Positions 28,646-43,600 of a stretch of 64,000 bases of DNA are shown piece after piece; the stretch's first letter is position 1, and the number at the start of each line of letters is the position of its first letter. Origin of the DNA: Hybos culiciformis (Eukaryota > Arthropoda > Insecta > Diptera > Hybotidae); contig OZ023275.1 of NCBI GenBank assembly GCA_964007475.1, positions 9,961,829-10,025,828 of the forward strand, in the 5' to 3' direction. The notes below the pieces were generated by a model, which searched no databases, had not been told where the DNA came from, and worked only from the letters and a program-made list of their open reading frames with translations. A program made the position numbers and the translations under genes.

Positions 28646-31600
28646 CGAACATTATAAATACAACATAATATCGCTTTTCTTTAACGATAATTCGCTTATA
28701 ATGTTTTTCTTTCACAATGCTTCCTGATATCTTGTTTTATGCAATTCTCGTTTTACTTTTGATTTTTAATTTTCTTATCGCAAGTTTATTTACCTTTTGG
28801 CATGAATAGAAAGGTGAATGAGGAAGAAAATAAAATTTATGAGTTTTACTGCTTTTTTTTTTTATTTTTATATCTTTCACTTTTAATGCAATGAATTTTG
28901 ATGTAATATCGTGTGTAAAAAAAAAATAAACAAATAAATATTGTGGGAAAATAGTGCTTTGTGTTATCGCAAAAAACAGATCTAAAGATCAATAGTACAA
29001 ATGAAGAAAATGAAAAAGAAAAAGATCAAATGCCGGAAGAAATCTTGATTTCATTAAAATGAAAATTTAATCACATTGCATATTATTATATGTATATTCA
29101 TATATAAATAGTATATTATATGAAGAACACAAAGTGTTAAAGGAAAAACTACAAATTTTATAATATTAAATTAATAACTTCTAATACTGAAATAGAGACA
29201 TAAGTAAAATGTTAATATGTAGTCTGACCGATTTTGAGGTTATTAAAGAAACTTATTTTTATTTCATAAAATTATCCGAATTTTCCACTAATGGGTGAGC
29301 AAACTCAATTTTTGCTGAACTAAGCTTATTGACATTGGTCAAGCATTAAAACCTATTTTTTTAATTACTTTTAATTTCCGTTGGCTTCTACTAATATTTT
29401 AGTTCTGTTAACATTATATTTTGCCACATTTTCTCATTTAATTCGATGGGTTCGTGTGAAAGAGAATACTTAATAATTTTACTTTACTTTACTTTTGAAT
29501 TTTTTAGTTTGTCTTTCTAGGGATGGTATTAAGGAAGATCTTTGAAAACATAAATTGATCACATTAACCCAAAATGAAAAAGCATTACATAATAATTCAG
29601 TTAAAAGTTGTTATTTTTATTTATTAGTCCATAAAGAAAATTCCCCCATTCCGGAAAAGAAATTTTCTTCATTTCCCCTTTTGTTTAAAAATGAAAAACT
29701 TTTTTTGTTTTTTTTTTTTTAATTAAAATAAAACAAGTATCTATTATGAAACATATATTAAAAACATAAAAAAAAAATAAAAATAAAAAAAAATTTTCTC
29801 ATAAAAAAAAATTTTCATTTTTACTGTCTACGATTGCAACACATTCACATAAAAAAAAATAAAAATGAAAAACTGAAAAGTTCATGTTACAAAATCAAAT
29901 TTTTCTATTTTACGTGCTTAAAATTTACGAAATATTAGAAAAAAAAAAAAACTAAAAAGCAATAAAAATAATAAAAGAAATTTTTTTTTTCTAAATGAGA
30001 GACAAGTTTAACATCGTTGTTGATAGTGTGAAAAATCATTACACATTCAAATGTATATATGGTATATTAAAATGCACAAAAATATTTTCCAAACGCCGTT
30101 AACATAAGGAAAAGCTTGAAAATTAAAAATTTTCATGATCATTTGTCTACCTTTGTTAGTTTAATATTTTTTGTAAGCTTTTTATATGTTGTTGTTATCT
30201 TTTAATTTTCAACTTTCGAAATAACTTGCACTCATGCGCTCAGTGAAAATATTGCGAAAAAAAAACAAAAAAATTGGAGGAAAAATTTTACTTATTTCAT
30301 ACAGAAAAACAAAAGAAGCTTTTTACTCTCACTCTCGGGGGAACTAAGACTTTAATTGCGTTTTTTTTATATACATTTAAAGTTTTGCATAAAAGAGCCT
30401 AATTTTATAAAAATATGTACGTAACATAAGTATAAGTATATCGAATAATATACATAAAAAGAAAAAATTATGAATGTGTTAATGTGAACATAATTGAGGA
30501 AATGTGTTTTTTAAGTTGTTGTTGTTGTTGTTATCATTGGGGTTAGTTTTGTAAATATAAAGTTTCTATTAATTTTTGTAATCTAAAAATGACAATCCAT
30601 AAAAACAGAAAGAAAAATTAAAAAAAAAAAATTGTTATCTGTCTCGAATGCGAGTAGTGAACTCGTAAGACACACATAATGATCAATTATTATATTATTT
30701 CAGAATTTTTTTTTATCAAAAGCAAATTAGAGTCGTCGCAGTTGTAACTCAGAAAATTATTCTACCTGGGTACTGTAGTGGTTTCTCTCTATAAAAAAAA
30801 TTATGCTAAAAAATATTCATAAATTGAATTCATTAACATAAAGGTTTTCACTTCATTCATAAAATTAATTAATAAGAAGTTAACAAGATTACTACTCTGT
30901 ATCTTATCCAATTCAAATTAAAAGATTTAAAAAAATATATATTTTTTATTCAAAACTCTTATCACATTTAAAATATTACACTATATAAGTATAATTAAAA
31001 GCTATTAAATTAATATTTTATCTTCAAAAAAAATCTAAAAAAAAACACCGATTCATATGTACATACAATATATACATATCTCATAAAAAAAAATCTTATG
31101 TTTCAATTAAAAGCTTTCATGCAAAAAAGTTCGTCTTTTTTATGCATTTTTCTGTACCACTACCCTAAACTTGAAATTTTATTTATTTTTTTTTCAAATT
31201 CTTCTTTCTCATATTTTTTTTTTCTCTAATGTTTAATGTAGGTAGGTACATAAAAATTGAAAAAACAAAAAACAAGAAAAAAAAATTATAGTAATACTCA
31301 TAAATACATACATGCCTAATCATGATGTTTTTAATTTTCAATGAAATGTGTAAAATATGTGTCAGTAGTCTTATATACAACAAAAAAAAAAAAAAAAGAT
31401 TTTTTACACAATTTTATGTGTTAGAGATAAAAATAATGAAAAAGCTATATTTAACAAATATAAATAGAATTTTATATATATTCTTGTGATAGAGAGGATT
31501 GAACTCAAATAAACTTATTGCATAAAATGTTTTTATTCTTTTTGTTTTTTGTTTTTTTTTTTTTTTATATGTACGATGATATTGCAACACTTTTTTTTCA

Positions 31601-34600
31601 TAAAAAAAAAAAGAAAAAAAAGAAAATAGGGAAATTAGTAATTTGTAGGAACATACATAAATATATGAAATGTGCATATATATTATGTTTATAAATAAAT
31701 ATAGAGTAACATTAAGAGCCAATTTAGATGAGTTCGTATATCAGACTAAATTATGAAAATCATACTGAACAAAATCTGTAAATCTGTTAAAGATAATTAG
31801 TAGGTATGCTTACGAAATATTTTCCAAAAAATTACACTTTGTATTTGATTTATATATTTTTCTAGGTGTATATTTGTTAATTTAATTATTATACGAAAAT
31901 TTCAGAATTAAAGGCTAGTCAAATAATATATAAGACTTGAAACTTTTAAAAAAAAATTCCAACATAACTTATAAGGAATAACATTCCCTTCCCCATGACA
32001 AAAAAAAATTATTTCTGTACATTGTTATGCAACTACTTTTATTTTTCCAACTTTTTGAAGTTAATTTTTGAAATAGAATTTTAATGTTAGTATTCTTTTT
32101 AAAATTTTAAAACAAAATTCGTTTTTTACGGTTATACGTTAAACTAATTTTGTTTTTTTTTTTTTTTTTTATTTTCTATCTAAACAATTTTATGTTGCGC
32201 GCCATCATTGAAAGTAAAATTTATAAATAAGTAAAAAAATAAAAAAAAAATAAAAAACAAACAATAGACGGAAAAGCATTTATGCATAATAAATAAAGTA
32301 TCTTATATATTTGAAACAAAAATGAAATTATGCTATTTTTTGTTTTGTTATGTATTTCGTTATACTGAATTTGAAAAAAAAAACTCTCTCATTGATTAAT
32401 TTTAACTCCTCTTGAAGTTTCATACCTTTCTCCATGTAAAACTCTTCGGTAAATAGGAAAAAGAAATTTCTATTATTAAAAAAACAGAAGTAAATAAACA
32501 TAAAATACATGATTATATACCAAAATGGAGAAGAGGAAATGAATTGTTTTAGACATAAAAAAAACAACAAAATAATAATAGCCAGTTATAAAATGTTAGA
32601 TACTCCAGTTTTTCAATCCAACCATTATTTTTTTTTAATTCTTCTAATAATTATATGATTAGGTTTAACCCTATAAAAAAAAGTAGTAGATTAGATAGAT
32701 ATAACATAAAAAGTTCCTAATTCGACCAATGTCAATTAATGAAATCTAATTTACTTAATTAGTACTTGAATAAATTAAACAGAAATATTTTTTGTTAGTC
32801 AGTGACGAACGATTAATATTATTTTCTTCGCTTGACATAAGTTTTTGAAATTTTAGATTGAATTAAATATACAAATGCAGGATAATGGACAAAATTATCA
32901 AATTTGAGTACATTTATCCCATTTTCCTTCAACGGTGGTTTCATGCAAAATAAATCTACATACTATACTTAAAATGATATTATTAAATCAAAAATATTAT
33001 TGTCTATTAATATCACAAAAAAAACAAATTGTTTTTATTTTAACAACTAACTATGGTGTTTATGTGAAAGCTTTAATCGTAATAAAGCAAAAAAAATAAA
33101 AAATTTCACACATAACAAGCAATTAGAGATTAGAATGGATATTTGAAGAGTATATTATATATGGATGGTAACTATATTTCGGTCGTCGTCCCAATAATAT
33201 GAAAATTTTTATTTTTTTTTCTTTTACTCATGTTTATTTGAAAAATTTCTTCTCTTTTTTTATGTCTAAGCCCAAAAAGAAAAAAAACAAAAAAAAAACA
33301 TAAAAATAAATAAACAAATTTTGCATGTATGAATGAACTTTTTTTTCCTAGACTTTTTTTTTTTACAGGCAGAGTGGTTTGGGATGGCGGAATAGTTTGT
33401 TATTTTTTTTTTATAATTTTTAATGAAAATTTATATATTCATTAAAAAAAAAAAAATAATAAAAATAAAATGAAATAAAAAAATAGTATGTGCTTTCTTC
33501 TCAAATTTGAAAAAACTCCTTTCATTATATTTTATTACGTTCGAATGTAAGCACGTCTTTAACGGATTGAAATATTTTCTAAATATATGAATTTGTTTTT
33601 TTTAAACAATGAATTAATAATGGATTTTGTTATTTTAAATTAATTTCGTTGTTTTTTTTTTTTTTTTTCGTTTTTTCTAAAATTTTTCTAACGAAAGAAA
33701 AATTAAAGCGCGCACGGTTAATATTTTTGTTTTTTTTTTTTTTCATATATATAAAGAGTTCATCATATTGAAACGTTAAAATATTTTTTTGTTTTATATT
33801 TTTACTTTTCCTTTTTTTTTTTTTTTTATTGATTTTTATTGAATTTTAAATTGGAATTTTTTTTTTTTTTGAAATTTAAGAAAAACATTCTATGAATATT
33901 AATTATAATTAAATTTTGTAATATCAAAATTTACTGGGAATTAAAAAAAAATTAAAATTATTATAAAACTGTAGTGTACGTAATGATAGAAAACGAAAGT
34001 TAATTTTAAATTAAAAATAAAAAGAAAATTAAAAAAAAAAAGTTATAAAATTGGGATTTCATAAAACTCGAATATTATGAACCCGAAATAAAATTTAAGA
34101 TAATTGTTTTGAACCAAAAATTCAATATTAGGAAACTGGATAAGTGTTGACTTTTATCGAAACGTCAACTTAATGTGAAAAAAAAAAAATACAATAAAAA
34201 TATTAATATAAAAAATACCTATTAGAAATAAAAAACTAATTTAACAATTAATATTTGATAATTAAAATTAAGAAAAAAAAAATTTTCAAATTTTTATAAG
34301 CGAAAAAAAAATGCAAAATATACGAAATTTTTTTGTTTTTCGTTCTTGTTTTTTTTTTTTGGTACTTCATCAGGGCCTAAAATTTTAATAAAATATATAA
34401 TAAATTAAAAAAAAAAATAAATAAATTCGAAAAAAAGTGACTGTAAAAAATCCGTCAACAAAAGAAAAATTATTTTGAAGACTGTCAATTCGACTGATTT
34501 AATTATTCGGTATATAATTAAAAAAAAAAAAAAATAAGACTTGCAATATAAAATAATATTTATGTTTATTTATTTGTTGTTTTTTTTTTTTTTGTGTCAA

Positions 34601-37600
34601 ATACATAATGGATATTTAAAAAACATAAATAAAAGATACATTAATTTCTTCACTATACTATAATAATAATAACAATTGTTTATATAAATTTATATCAATT
34701 AGAGAAATAAAATATTAAAAAGTAAAAAAAAAAAAAAAAGATGGTATGGTCTTGAAATATTACTGCACTTCACAAAAAAAAATCAATGCTAAATTTTATT
34801 ATCCTTATTCTGGATTCAAAATAAAATATCCTTATAGATAAATTTGTTTTTTTTTTTTTTTTTTTTAACTTAAATTTAATACATTCATGTTATGTACACA
34901 TCTAAAGAAAATTTTTTTACTCAGCTACGAAATTAAAAAAGCTATATATTGTATACAAACTTCAAAACATAATTTTGTGTTTTAAAAATTAACTTTTCTC
35001 TCTGAAAAATAAACTAAAAAAAAAATTAAAAACTTTTTATCTTAAAGTTTTTTTTTTTTTTTCTAAGTTGAATTTTTCAGTTTAAAATTATTATGCGCAC
35101 TGCTAACACGGATTCGTCATATGAAAAAATTAATAGTAAATTTTGCGCGCATAGATTATTTACCGTTAATTTAATTAATATTTTATATCAAAAAAAAATT
35201 TTTTGTTTATTTATTTTATTTATTTTTTTTTTTTGTTTGAGAGAAGAACGCACATTTTGACGTATATTATTTTATAGTAAAAAAAAAAAATGTAGTAATT
35301 TAAAATTCGATGAGAGAACAATCTAATGAAAAAATCACAAAAATCAAAACAAGAACTTTTTTTGTTTTGTCTTATAAAATTTAAATTTTTTTTTTTAGAG
35401 AATGAGAGAAAAAGGAAGAAAAACGCATTTTGAATATTTTCCGCATAAATAAAATATTTATATAAAGTTGATATAATTTCTTTGTTTTTATACGAAAATA
35501 TTAAATTAAAAATATAATTAAAAAAAACAAAAAAAAAAATTAGTAAAAAAGATACATTGTACTTTTGAAAAAATTTAAAATTAGATAAAATGATAGTTGT
35601 CAAAGTGGTAAATTTATAACAATAGAAGAAATAGTAAAAATAATAAGTAATAAAAAAAAAAACTTAAACCTAACCTTAAAATTTTGTATTACGTTCTATC
35701 GGCCGGATAGATTTTGATCACAAATTCTAAATGACTTTAACTAAATGACACCAGGGGTTGTATATTAAATTCCAAAGTTCAAATATTTCGATATTAATTT
35801 TCTTTACAAGTTCAAAGGCAAAACAGTAATTTTCTTATCTATTACATCGTAGTAAAATTAATTAACTTCTTTGTGTATAAGTAATATTGAAAATCCCGGA
35901 CACGTAAATTACGTTTTATTTTCATTCATATTTTAAATAATCATAATTTAGGTTTTTTTATTCTTTTATTTCAACTAAAATTCTACTTTTGATCATTTAC
36001 AATAATTTTGTAAATGAATTTATGTATATGACAGCTGATGATTAAAAACATAAAACTTTTAACTATTTAATTTAATATTTAATTTATATAAAAATTTTAT
36101 AATAATAAATTTAAATATTCAGTTGTTCGAATTTGTGCGCAAATCCATAATTAAATAGATACAATTCTCATTGAAAAAAAATTTTCCGGTTTTTCATAAT
36201 ATAAACATGAAATGAATATTAGTAGGTACGGCATAAAAATTTTTATATGAATAAAAGTTCATTAAATAAATGAAATAAAGAAAAGATTTAATTTTCTAAA
36301 TAAAATAACAAAATTATACATTATTGACTTGACATTCAATCTGGGATCAATATATAATCTTTCATACAAACCCCCAAAAAATAAAATATTCATTTAAAAT
36401 TTAATCAAATAATTTTATATTTTGACATCATCTGGAACTTTCGATATTTACTTAAGTAATCGATTTTATAACTTTTAAAAAGCATCCTCTCTATTTTATT
36501 ATTGTTTCAATTCGGATAAAGCTTACTTTAAATTTCATATTTATTAATTAAATATCAGTTCGATAATAAGTTGAGTCAAATGTTCTGTTTGTAAGGGAAT
36601 AACTACAAAAAAAAAACTTTTACAGCTGCATTTAATGTAAGTGATTTAAAAACTAAGATTTTTATTTCGTTCATTTACAATTGTAGTTCATTTTTGGTAA
36701 AAAAATTTGAAATGGTGCATTGATTATTTTCATTATTATTTCAAAATTCTTTCTCTATTCTATATAAAAAATTGATAAAACTTGATTTTTCAGTGAAACA
36801 TACAATTTTTGTGAACATTAAGAAAAAAAAAGACTAAATATGCACACACAATTAAAAGTTCTAAATTTCTTAGTTTTTTTTTTAAATCTTAATTAAATTT
36901 AATTTGTAATGATCAAATGAATATCAATACAAAATTAATTGATATTGGTGGTACGAATTCATCAACAGCATCAACATCAAAAGTTGGCACTGTTATATCA
37001 GCAAATAATGATACAACAGTTACAAATAAAATAATAACAACACCAATAACAAAAACTTTATTAAAATCATCATCACCAAAATTAAAATGTGAAAATCATA
37101 AAAAAACTTATATTAATAATAATAATCATAATATAGTTAATAATATTTATGGCGATGAAGACGACGACGAGGATGATGATGGCGATGATAATGATAATAA
37201 AAGTTTAAATTGTTATCAAAATAAATCACGGTTGCCTCTATGTCGTTAGTATTTTAGAAGTTTTCGTTCTTCTGTTTTTTTTTTTTTTTTTTTTAATTAA
37301 TGGACTTAATTATATAGTAATAAAGAAAACGTATTTAGCTGAAAACTATAAAACGAAGAATTTTTCACACCTCGTTAAAAACACTTAAGAGACAAATTAC
37401 TCTTTTATAGGAATATAAGTAAATTTTATTTGGATTTTTTTCTGCATAGAAATTTAATAAAATTTATACTAAATTTTATAAACAAAATTAAAAAAAAAAT
37501 AAAAAAACAAAATTATAACAAAATTTAAAAAAATATTTGGACTACAAAAAAGAGTGATTGAAAAACAAAAAAAAAAAATGACATCAATAGGTAAACAAAA

Positions 37601-40600
37601 TTGGATTTTTCAAAATTTTATTTTTTTTTTTTCATTTTGGTTCAAATTTAAAGATTTTGGAAAATATCGGGGTTTGAAAATTTCTTTTATTTTTTATTTT
37701 AAGAACTGCTTTAAAAGTTCTTTATAATTTAATTTTTCAATAATTCTTAGTATTTTAATTTGTCAAATTAAACTCTGTGCTGTTGTTAAATTATATGAGA
37801 GCTGGGCAATATTGGATTCCAGAGATCTGCTAAAAAAAATTAAAGATATTAAAAATTTTAATATTTGTCTCCGATAACGAAAGAAAAGTACATTATTTTA
37901 ATATATACTAAATTTTTCCTTATTGAATATTATGTATATATATATATGCACTTCTATGAGGTATTCATTCTTTGTGCTTACATTTGGATTAAATGTGTAA
38001 AGAATTATGTATAATTTTTTTTTTTAATAATTATCGATATAAATAAATTAAAAAAAAAAATATGTATAAATATTAAGTTTACAACATTATCCTAAGAAAT
38101 TTTATCCTGATTGACTATATGGATTCTATATGAACATTATTTTGTTCTGAAACCTCATAACAATATTCAGGACTTAAATAATATACTCAGACATTGATTA
38201 AAGACACAATGAACAAACGTCACGTACACATAATAGCCAAATTAAATGTAACTTTTTTATATGCACTTAAAAAGTACCAATAAAAAATTGTGTCAAACTC
38301 CACTCACCCCTTCAATAAAAATAAATATATATATATAGTATTTATTATATATGACATATTATATATTTTTAAAAATTCTCAATTATTGTAGTATTCTTCC
38401 TTGTTTATTAAAAGCTTACAATATATTTTTTTGTTCTTCGTTTGTTTCCCCCTAAAGCTTCAAGTTTTTATTTTTCTATATTTATATTCTTTACATTTGA
38501 ATATATTACCTAGTATAACAAATATTTTATAAACACACTTTTTTATATGTTTGTAAATTTACACCTAGTCTAAATAAACATAATAACGATATACAATATC
38601 TGATACAATAATTATTAGTTCGTCATCGTATATTATTTTCATTTAACAATCCCTTAAATTAAATTTAAAAAAAAATAAATTTAAGGCAATACTTAAATTA
38701 TTTGTGTATTTTGACCTACACAATTTTCGACAATTTAGAAAATAAAAAATCTGTACGTTTATTTGGGTAGTAAAGTGTTGAAAAAGCAAACTTTGTGAAT
38801 CCCAAGATTCGATTTCCATACGTATAATGTAGAAATATGTGTAGTGCAATTATATGTAATCATATTTTTAACGTTTCTAATTTTTTGGAACTATATAATT
38901 TTGTAATAAACCACAAAATTGTAGTGAACTTACTTTTTATTGGATAAAAAAATAATTAAGAATATCTACATATGTATATAAAAAGTTTATGAGTTTTGAT
39001 TAAAAATTTTAAAACAAATCTGTTTTGAATAACGAACTTGACTCACAGTAGACGAGAAATTCTTAACTTTACTTCTTTTGTATTTTATATACATTTACAT
39101 TGATAGGTTTGACGTAATGGGGATGATATCACTTCTAGCAAAGCAAGTTTAATCATATATTTTTTTATTTTTTTTTTTTATTTTATGTGCATAATATAAT
39201 ATACATTTTGAAAGCTTTCTGATCGTGTGATTTTAGATTTGTTTTGTCTGAGACTACCCCAATATAAAAAACAGAATGCAATTATTATTGCACACAAGAT
39301 AGTAAAAATGTATTTTATAAGAAATAAAACAATAATAATAATAATAACAATAATTTCTTATTCTGTGCAGATTATAAAAAGTGTCGGGGGAACCAGACAA
39401 TTAATAAATAAAATAATTCAAAAGCTTTTCATATAAAAATTAAGATTTTTTTCGAAACTTGAAAAGTTTTAGATAAATCATATAAAAATATTATAAAAAA
39501 TTTACAGGCAATTTTAATTTACGTATAAAACTTCTTTTAATTAATTTAAATTAAACTCTATATTTTTTCTTCAATATTAAATTAGTCTTATAAATCAAAT
39601 TTTGAAATTAGCGAAAAATCAAATGTTTTCTTGTTTCATTTTTATCAACTACTATTTAAGGATCAATTTAAATTTCTAAAATATTTGGCGTAATGTTTGT
39701 TAGTATACACATGTTCAAATAATAGCACTGTAATTACATAAATAATTTCCTGCATAATAAGAGGTTATTCTTTTTATACTTTGAAATATCTTAGGAAATT
39801 AATTTACAATTTTATGCGCACAGACAAATATAAATAATGTAAAAAATGCGTTACATATTTACATGGTGACTTCCATGTTCTCTCATATTGAACTATACCC
39901 ACCTGCCGCCACAGAAAAGTCTCTTTGAAGCCTAATATACGAGTTTAAAAGTTGTCCAAATAAGTCATATATTTTTCTACCCTACAATTAGTATTTTGAA
40001 TGTAAGAAAAAAAAAATAAATAAAGAGGCTTCAAAACAATTTTTTTTTACTAAATTTTATGATTTTTAGTATTACACCAGAAAAACCTACAATCAAATAA
40101 TCAGTAATGTATGAAAACAGCTGATTCACAAAATATTTATATGTATCTAGTATCTATAGTACACAAAGCCTACACAATTATATTCATAACGATATACTAT
40201 CAATATTTATAAAAAAATATTATGTACATATGAATGATATACAAACATAGAGTTTTAAGATTCATTTTAATTATTAGTTAATAATTTATTTATTTTTTTA
40301 TTTTTTTGCAAATTACTCTTATAACTATAATTATATTTATTTTTAAAACAATGTTGATAACCGTTTGATAACAATTCTTAAGTTAATAAATGATTAAAAA
40401 GTAGGTTATTTCAATTAGCCATAGATCATTAAAAAAAATAAATAAGCTTACTTGAGAATATTGTAGTACGGATTACGGATAATTTGAAATTAAAATTATG
40501 TATATTCGGGCACTTCCAAAAAAGTTAGCAAACGGTAAGATTTTGTATGCAATTAAAATTTTTCATTATCATATTATTTATGTATACGCAAGATTTAAAG

Positions 40601-43600
40601 TACATAGTTATTACAACAATGTTTAAAGCTCAAATTAGACATTGAATGATAATCCGGATTTTAATATAAAAAAAAATTTCGATCATTCTTCGAAAAATAT
40701 TTTCTTTTAATATTTTCATGAATTATATAAAGTATAAACAATCAAAAATTTAAAACTTAAAAACACCCTGGTGTCAAATTGCTCCATAGACATCTTTGAT
40801 TCAATCAATTATTTAAAGCATTTTGTTGATGGAATTCTTCAAATAAGAAGAAAATCGACAATCGAAACTGTGAGATTTCTTCTTTTTTTTTAACTTTATG
40901 CCGTCAGATATTATGTATAACTAAGCAAAAAAACAAAAAGCCATCAAAACATTAATCATTTTGTACACAAATCTATAAACTTCTACAAGTTTAACTTTTT
41001 TAAGTTTTTTTTTTGTGCAACTATAGAAAAAGCCCTCAATATTATTCTTCTAATAATTAAAAGACCATTAAAAATATATATAAAATAAAAAAAAAAAATA
41101 AAAAACTTTTTGACCTAAATTTTTTAATAGAAATAATAACAATGATAAAAGAACTTTATGAGACTGATTGAAGTTTTACAAAAATTTATTTTTATATTTT
41201 TTTTTTTTTTTAACATAAAAATATATTTAAATATGTTTTACTAATACATTTTTAACAAATAATATTTACGTATACATAAATACTATATTTTTACTATTAT
41301 TTGTAATAAATTATTATATTTTGAATTAAAAATGTGTAGGAAACTTTAGTTCTACGACTAGACTTGTATATATACTATCATATAAATACATATTATTTAT
41401 TACGTATAAATTGAAATTGAAACTAAAATAAAATAAGAGATGTTAAAATTTAAGCACAGGAAATAACTTAGGCAATCGAAAGACACTAAATTTTTTTCAA
41501 TAGTTTGATTATAGAATAAAATTATATATGGCGAATCGTTGTATACATTAATGTTAGTTCTAAAAATTTTAATATAACATTTATCTATGTATTAGACACA
41601 ATATATTATGTGTAGAAAATTGAAATTATAAATATTTTATAGAATGTAGTAAAAGCATTCACAAATAATAAATTAATTAAAATATTTGTTAATTAAAAAA
41701 TCTGGAGATTTACAAGTATTTTGTACTTTTGCGGTTGTCAATTTCGGGAAAAAAAAAGTTATAGCGTTTAGTAAGTGAAATGTAGAAAAAAAACTAAATA
41801 CTTAAATATAAAAATGTTGGATGACAGAGACTTTTCCGGCTTTGATTCGGATTGTGGAATTTAAAAATATATATATTTTCATCAAAAGTTTGCTAAGAAT
41901 TTTAGGACTGTATGACCATGTTAAAGTCGACATCCTAATGTGGAAAATGGGACTTCTGTTTGATTTATTGGACAAAATGAACTTTTATATTACGGTTGTA
42001 GAAGGCTTATCGTATCCTTGACTGCTTAAACAATAAAAAAAATATGCATATTTTATTTATTGCAATTTATTTTTTGTTAAATATAATATCGATATTCTAA
42101 AAATAGTCTCAAGCAACTTCGTTTAGCACACTGCTTAATCTATTAATCATTACTCACAATTTTATTATTTTATTGAAATTTGTTGAAATTTTTAGCAAAA
42201 TTAAAAAATATATATTGTATATAAAGCAATCTGCATAAATTTGTATGCATGCACAATTTTAAGGTAATAATAAGTATATTAAATCTTATGCTAGAGATAG
42301 AGTCGACGTAATTCACGCGCGTATGCGCGCGTAAAAAAAATAAAAAAAACCTGTTTTTTTTACCTGTTATGCTCAACGCCGTTCACATGCAAAAAACAAA
42401 AGAGAAAAATGTCAACAATAAAATAAAAGAAAAATAAATTCAAAAAAAAATCTAATTCAATTTTAATTTCTTTTGATTAATTTTTATTTGATCTTCTTGT
42501 TAAAGAATTAATAAAAATAAAGTTATAAATTAAATAAAATACAACAATAATTACAATTTTATAATTTTTAATAAAAAAGCAAATTTTTATAAAAATAAAA
42601 AAAAATAAAATTAAATTCCTAATTCCCGAAATTCTGTTTGTAATATTTTTATAATGCTTTTTTATTTATTTATAACTTAATAAAACATAAAAAATTTTAA
42701 TAAATTTGCAATAAATAATTATTTAATTTTTATTTTTGAATATAATTATATTTATGAACTTTTTTAATTTATTAAATAATTATTTGTTTGTAAAATTTTT
42801 TTTTTCTAAATACAACAAAATAAACAACACAATTTTTTTTTCTAATTACAACAAAATAAACAACACAATTATAAACAAATGATTTCCACAATGTACGGCG
42901 TAAAATACTGGGAAAGTTAAAATATTTCAACTTTTACGCGCGTAAGCTACGTTTTACGTCGTTGTGTATAGCCGGTCTCATACATTTTCATACAATTTGA
43001 CTTTTTACGTGCGTACACGCGCGTGAATTACGTCGACTCTATCTCTAGCATTATACAAAAATGCCATAAAAATAAAGAAAAAACTTGAATTAAACATTAG
43101 TTAGATTCAGAATTTTTTAACAAAAAATAATATATAGTATTTAAAATTGCGTAGCAAAAATAACTAACATATTAATGGAAACCTTCAACTCCATGACCGA
43201 TGATTCTTCAACATACGAATTACGTGTTAGTTAAAAAAAAAAAAAAATCAAGTATTTCCCAATAAAAGCTTGGCTTCATAATTTTTCATATATATAAAAA
43301 TTATTATTGTTTTTTTTTTTTTTTTTTTGTAAATAAAATATGAAATAAAAATATTTCAAACAACTGTACCGTTATTCATCTCAAGTTATTTTTGACTAGT
43401 TTTATTATTATTATTATTATTATTATTGATTGTTTTTATTCATATTTTAAAATAGAAAAAACTATAATTTTTAAAAGAATGATCTTAATAACATGAAAAC
43501 CTTGAATGGGGTCTCACATATCAAAAACGAAAACTTAAAAAAAAATTATCTGGACAAAATCGCCAAATACAAAATAAAATTAATAATAAAATACGTTTGA

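Noticed and set aside
31414..31722. 102-codon minus-strand open frame
   Set aside because: Same homopolymer-driven composition, with no recognisable domain.
35220..35603. 127-codon minus-strand open frame
   Set aside because: Phe, Tyr, Lys and Ile low complexity arising from A/T homopolymers; no motif and no GC rise relative to flanks.
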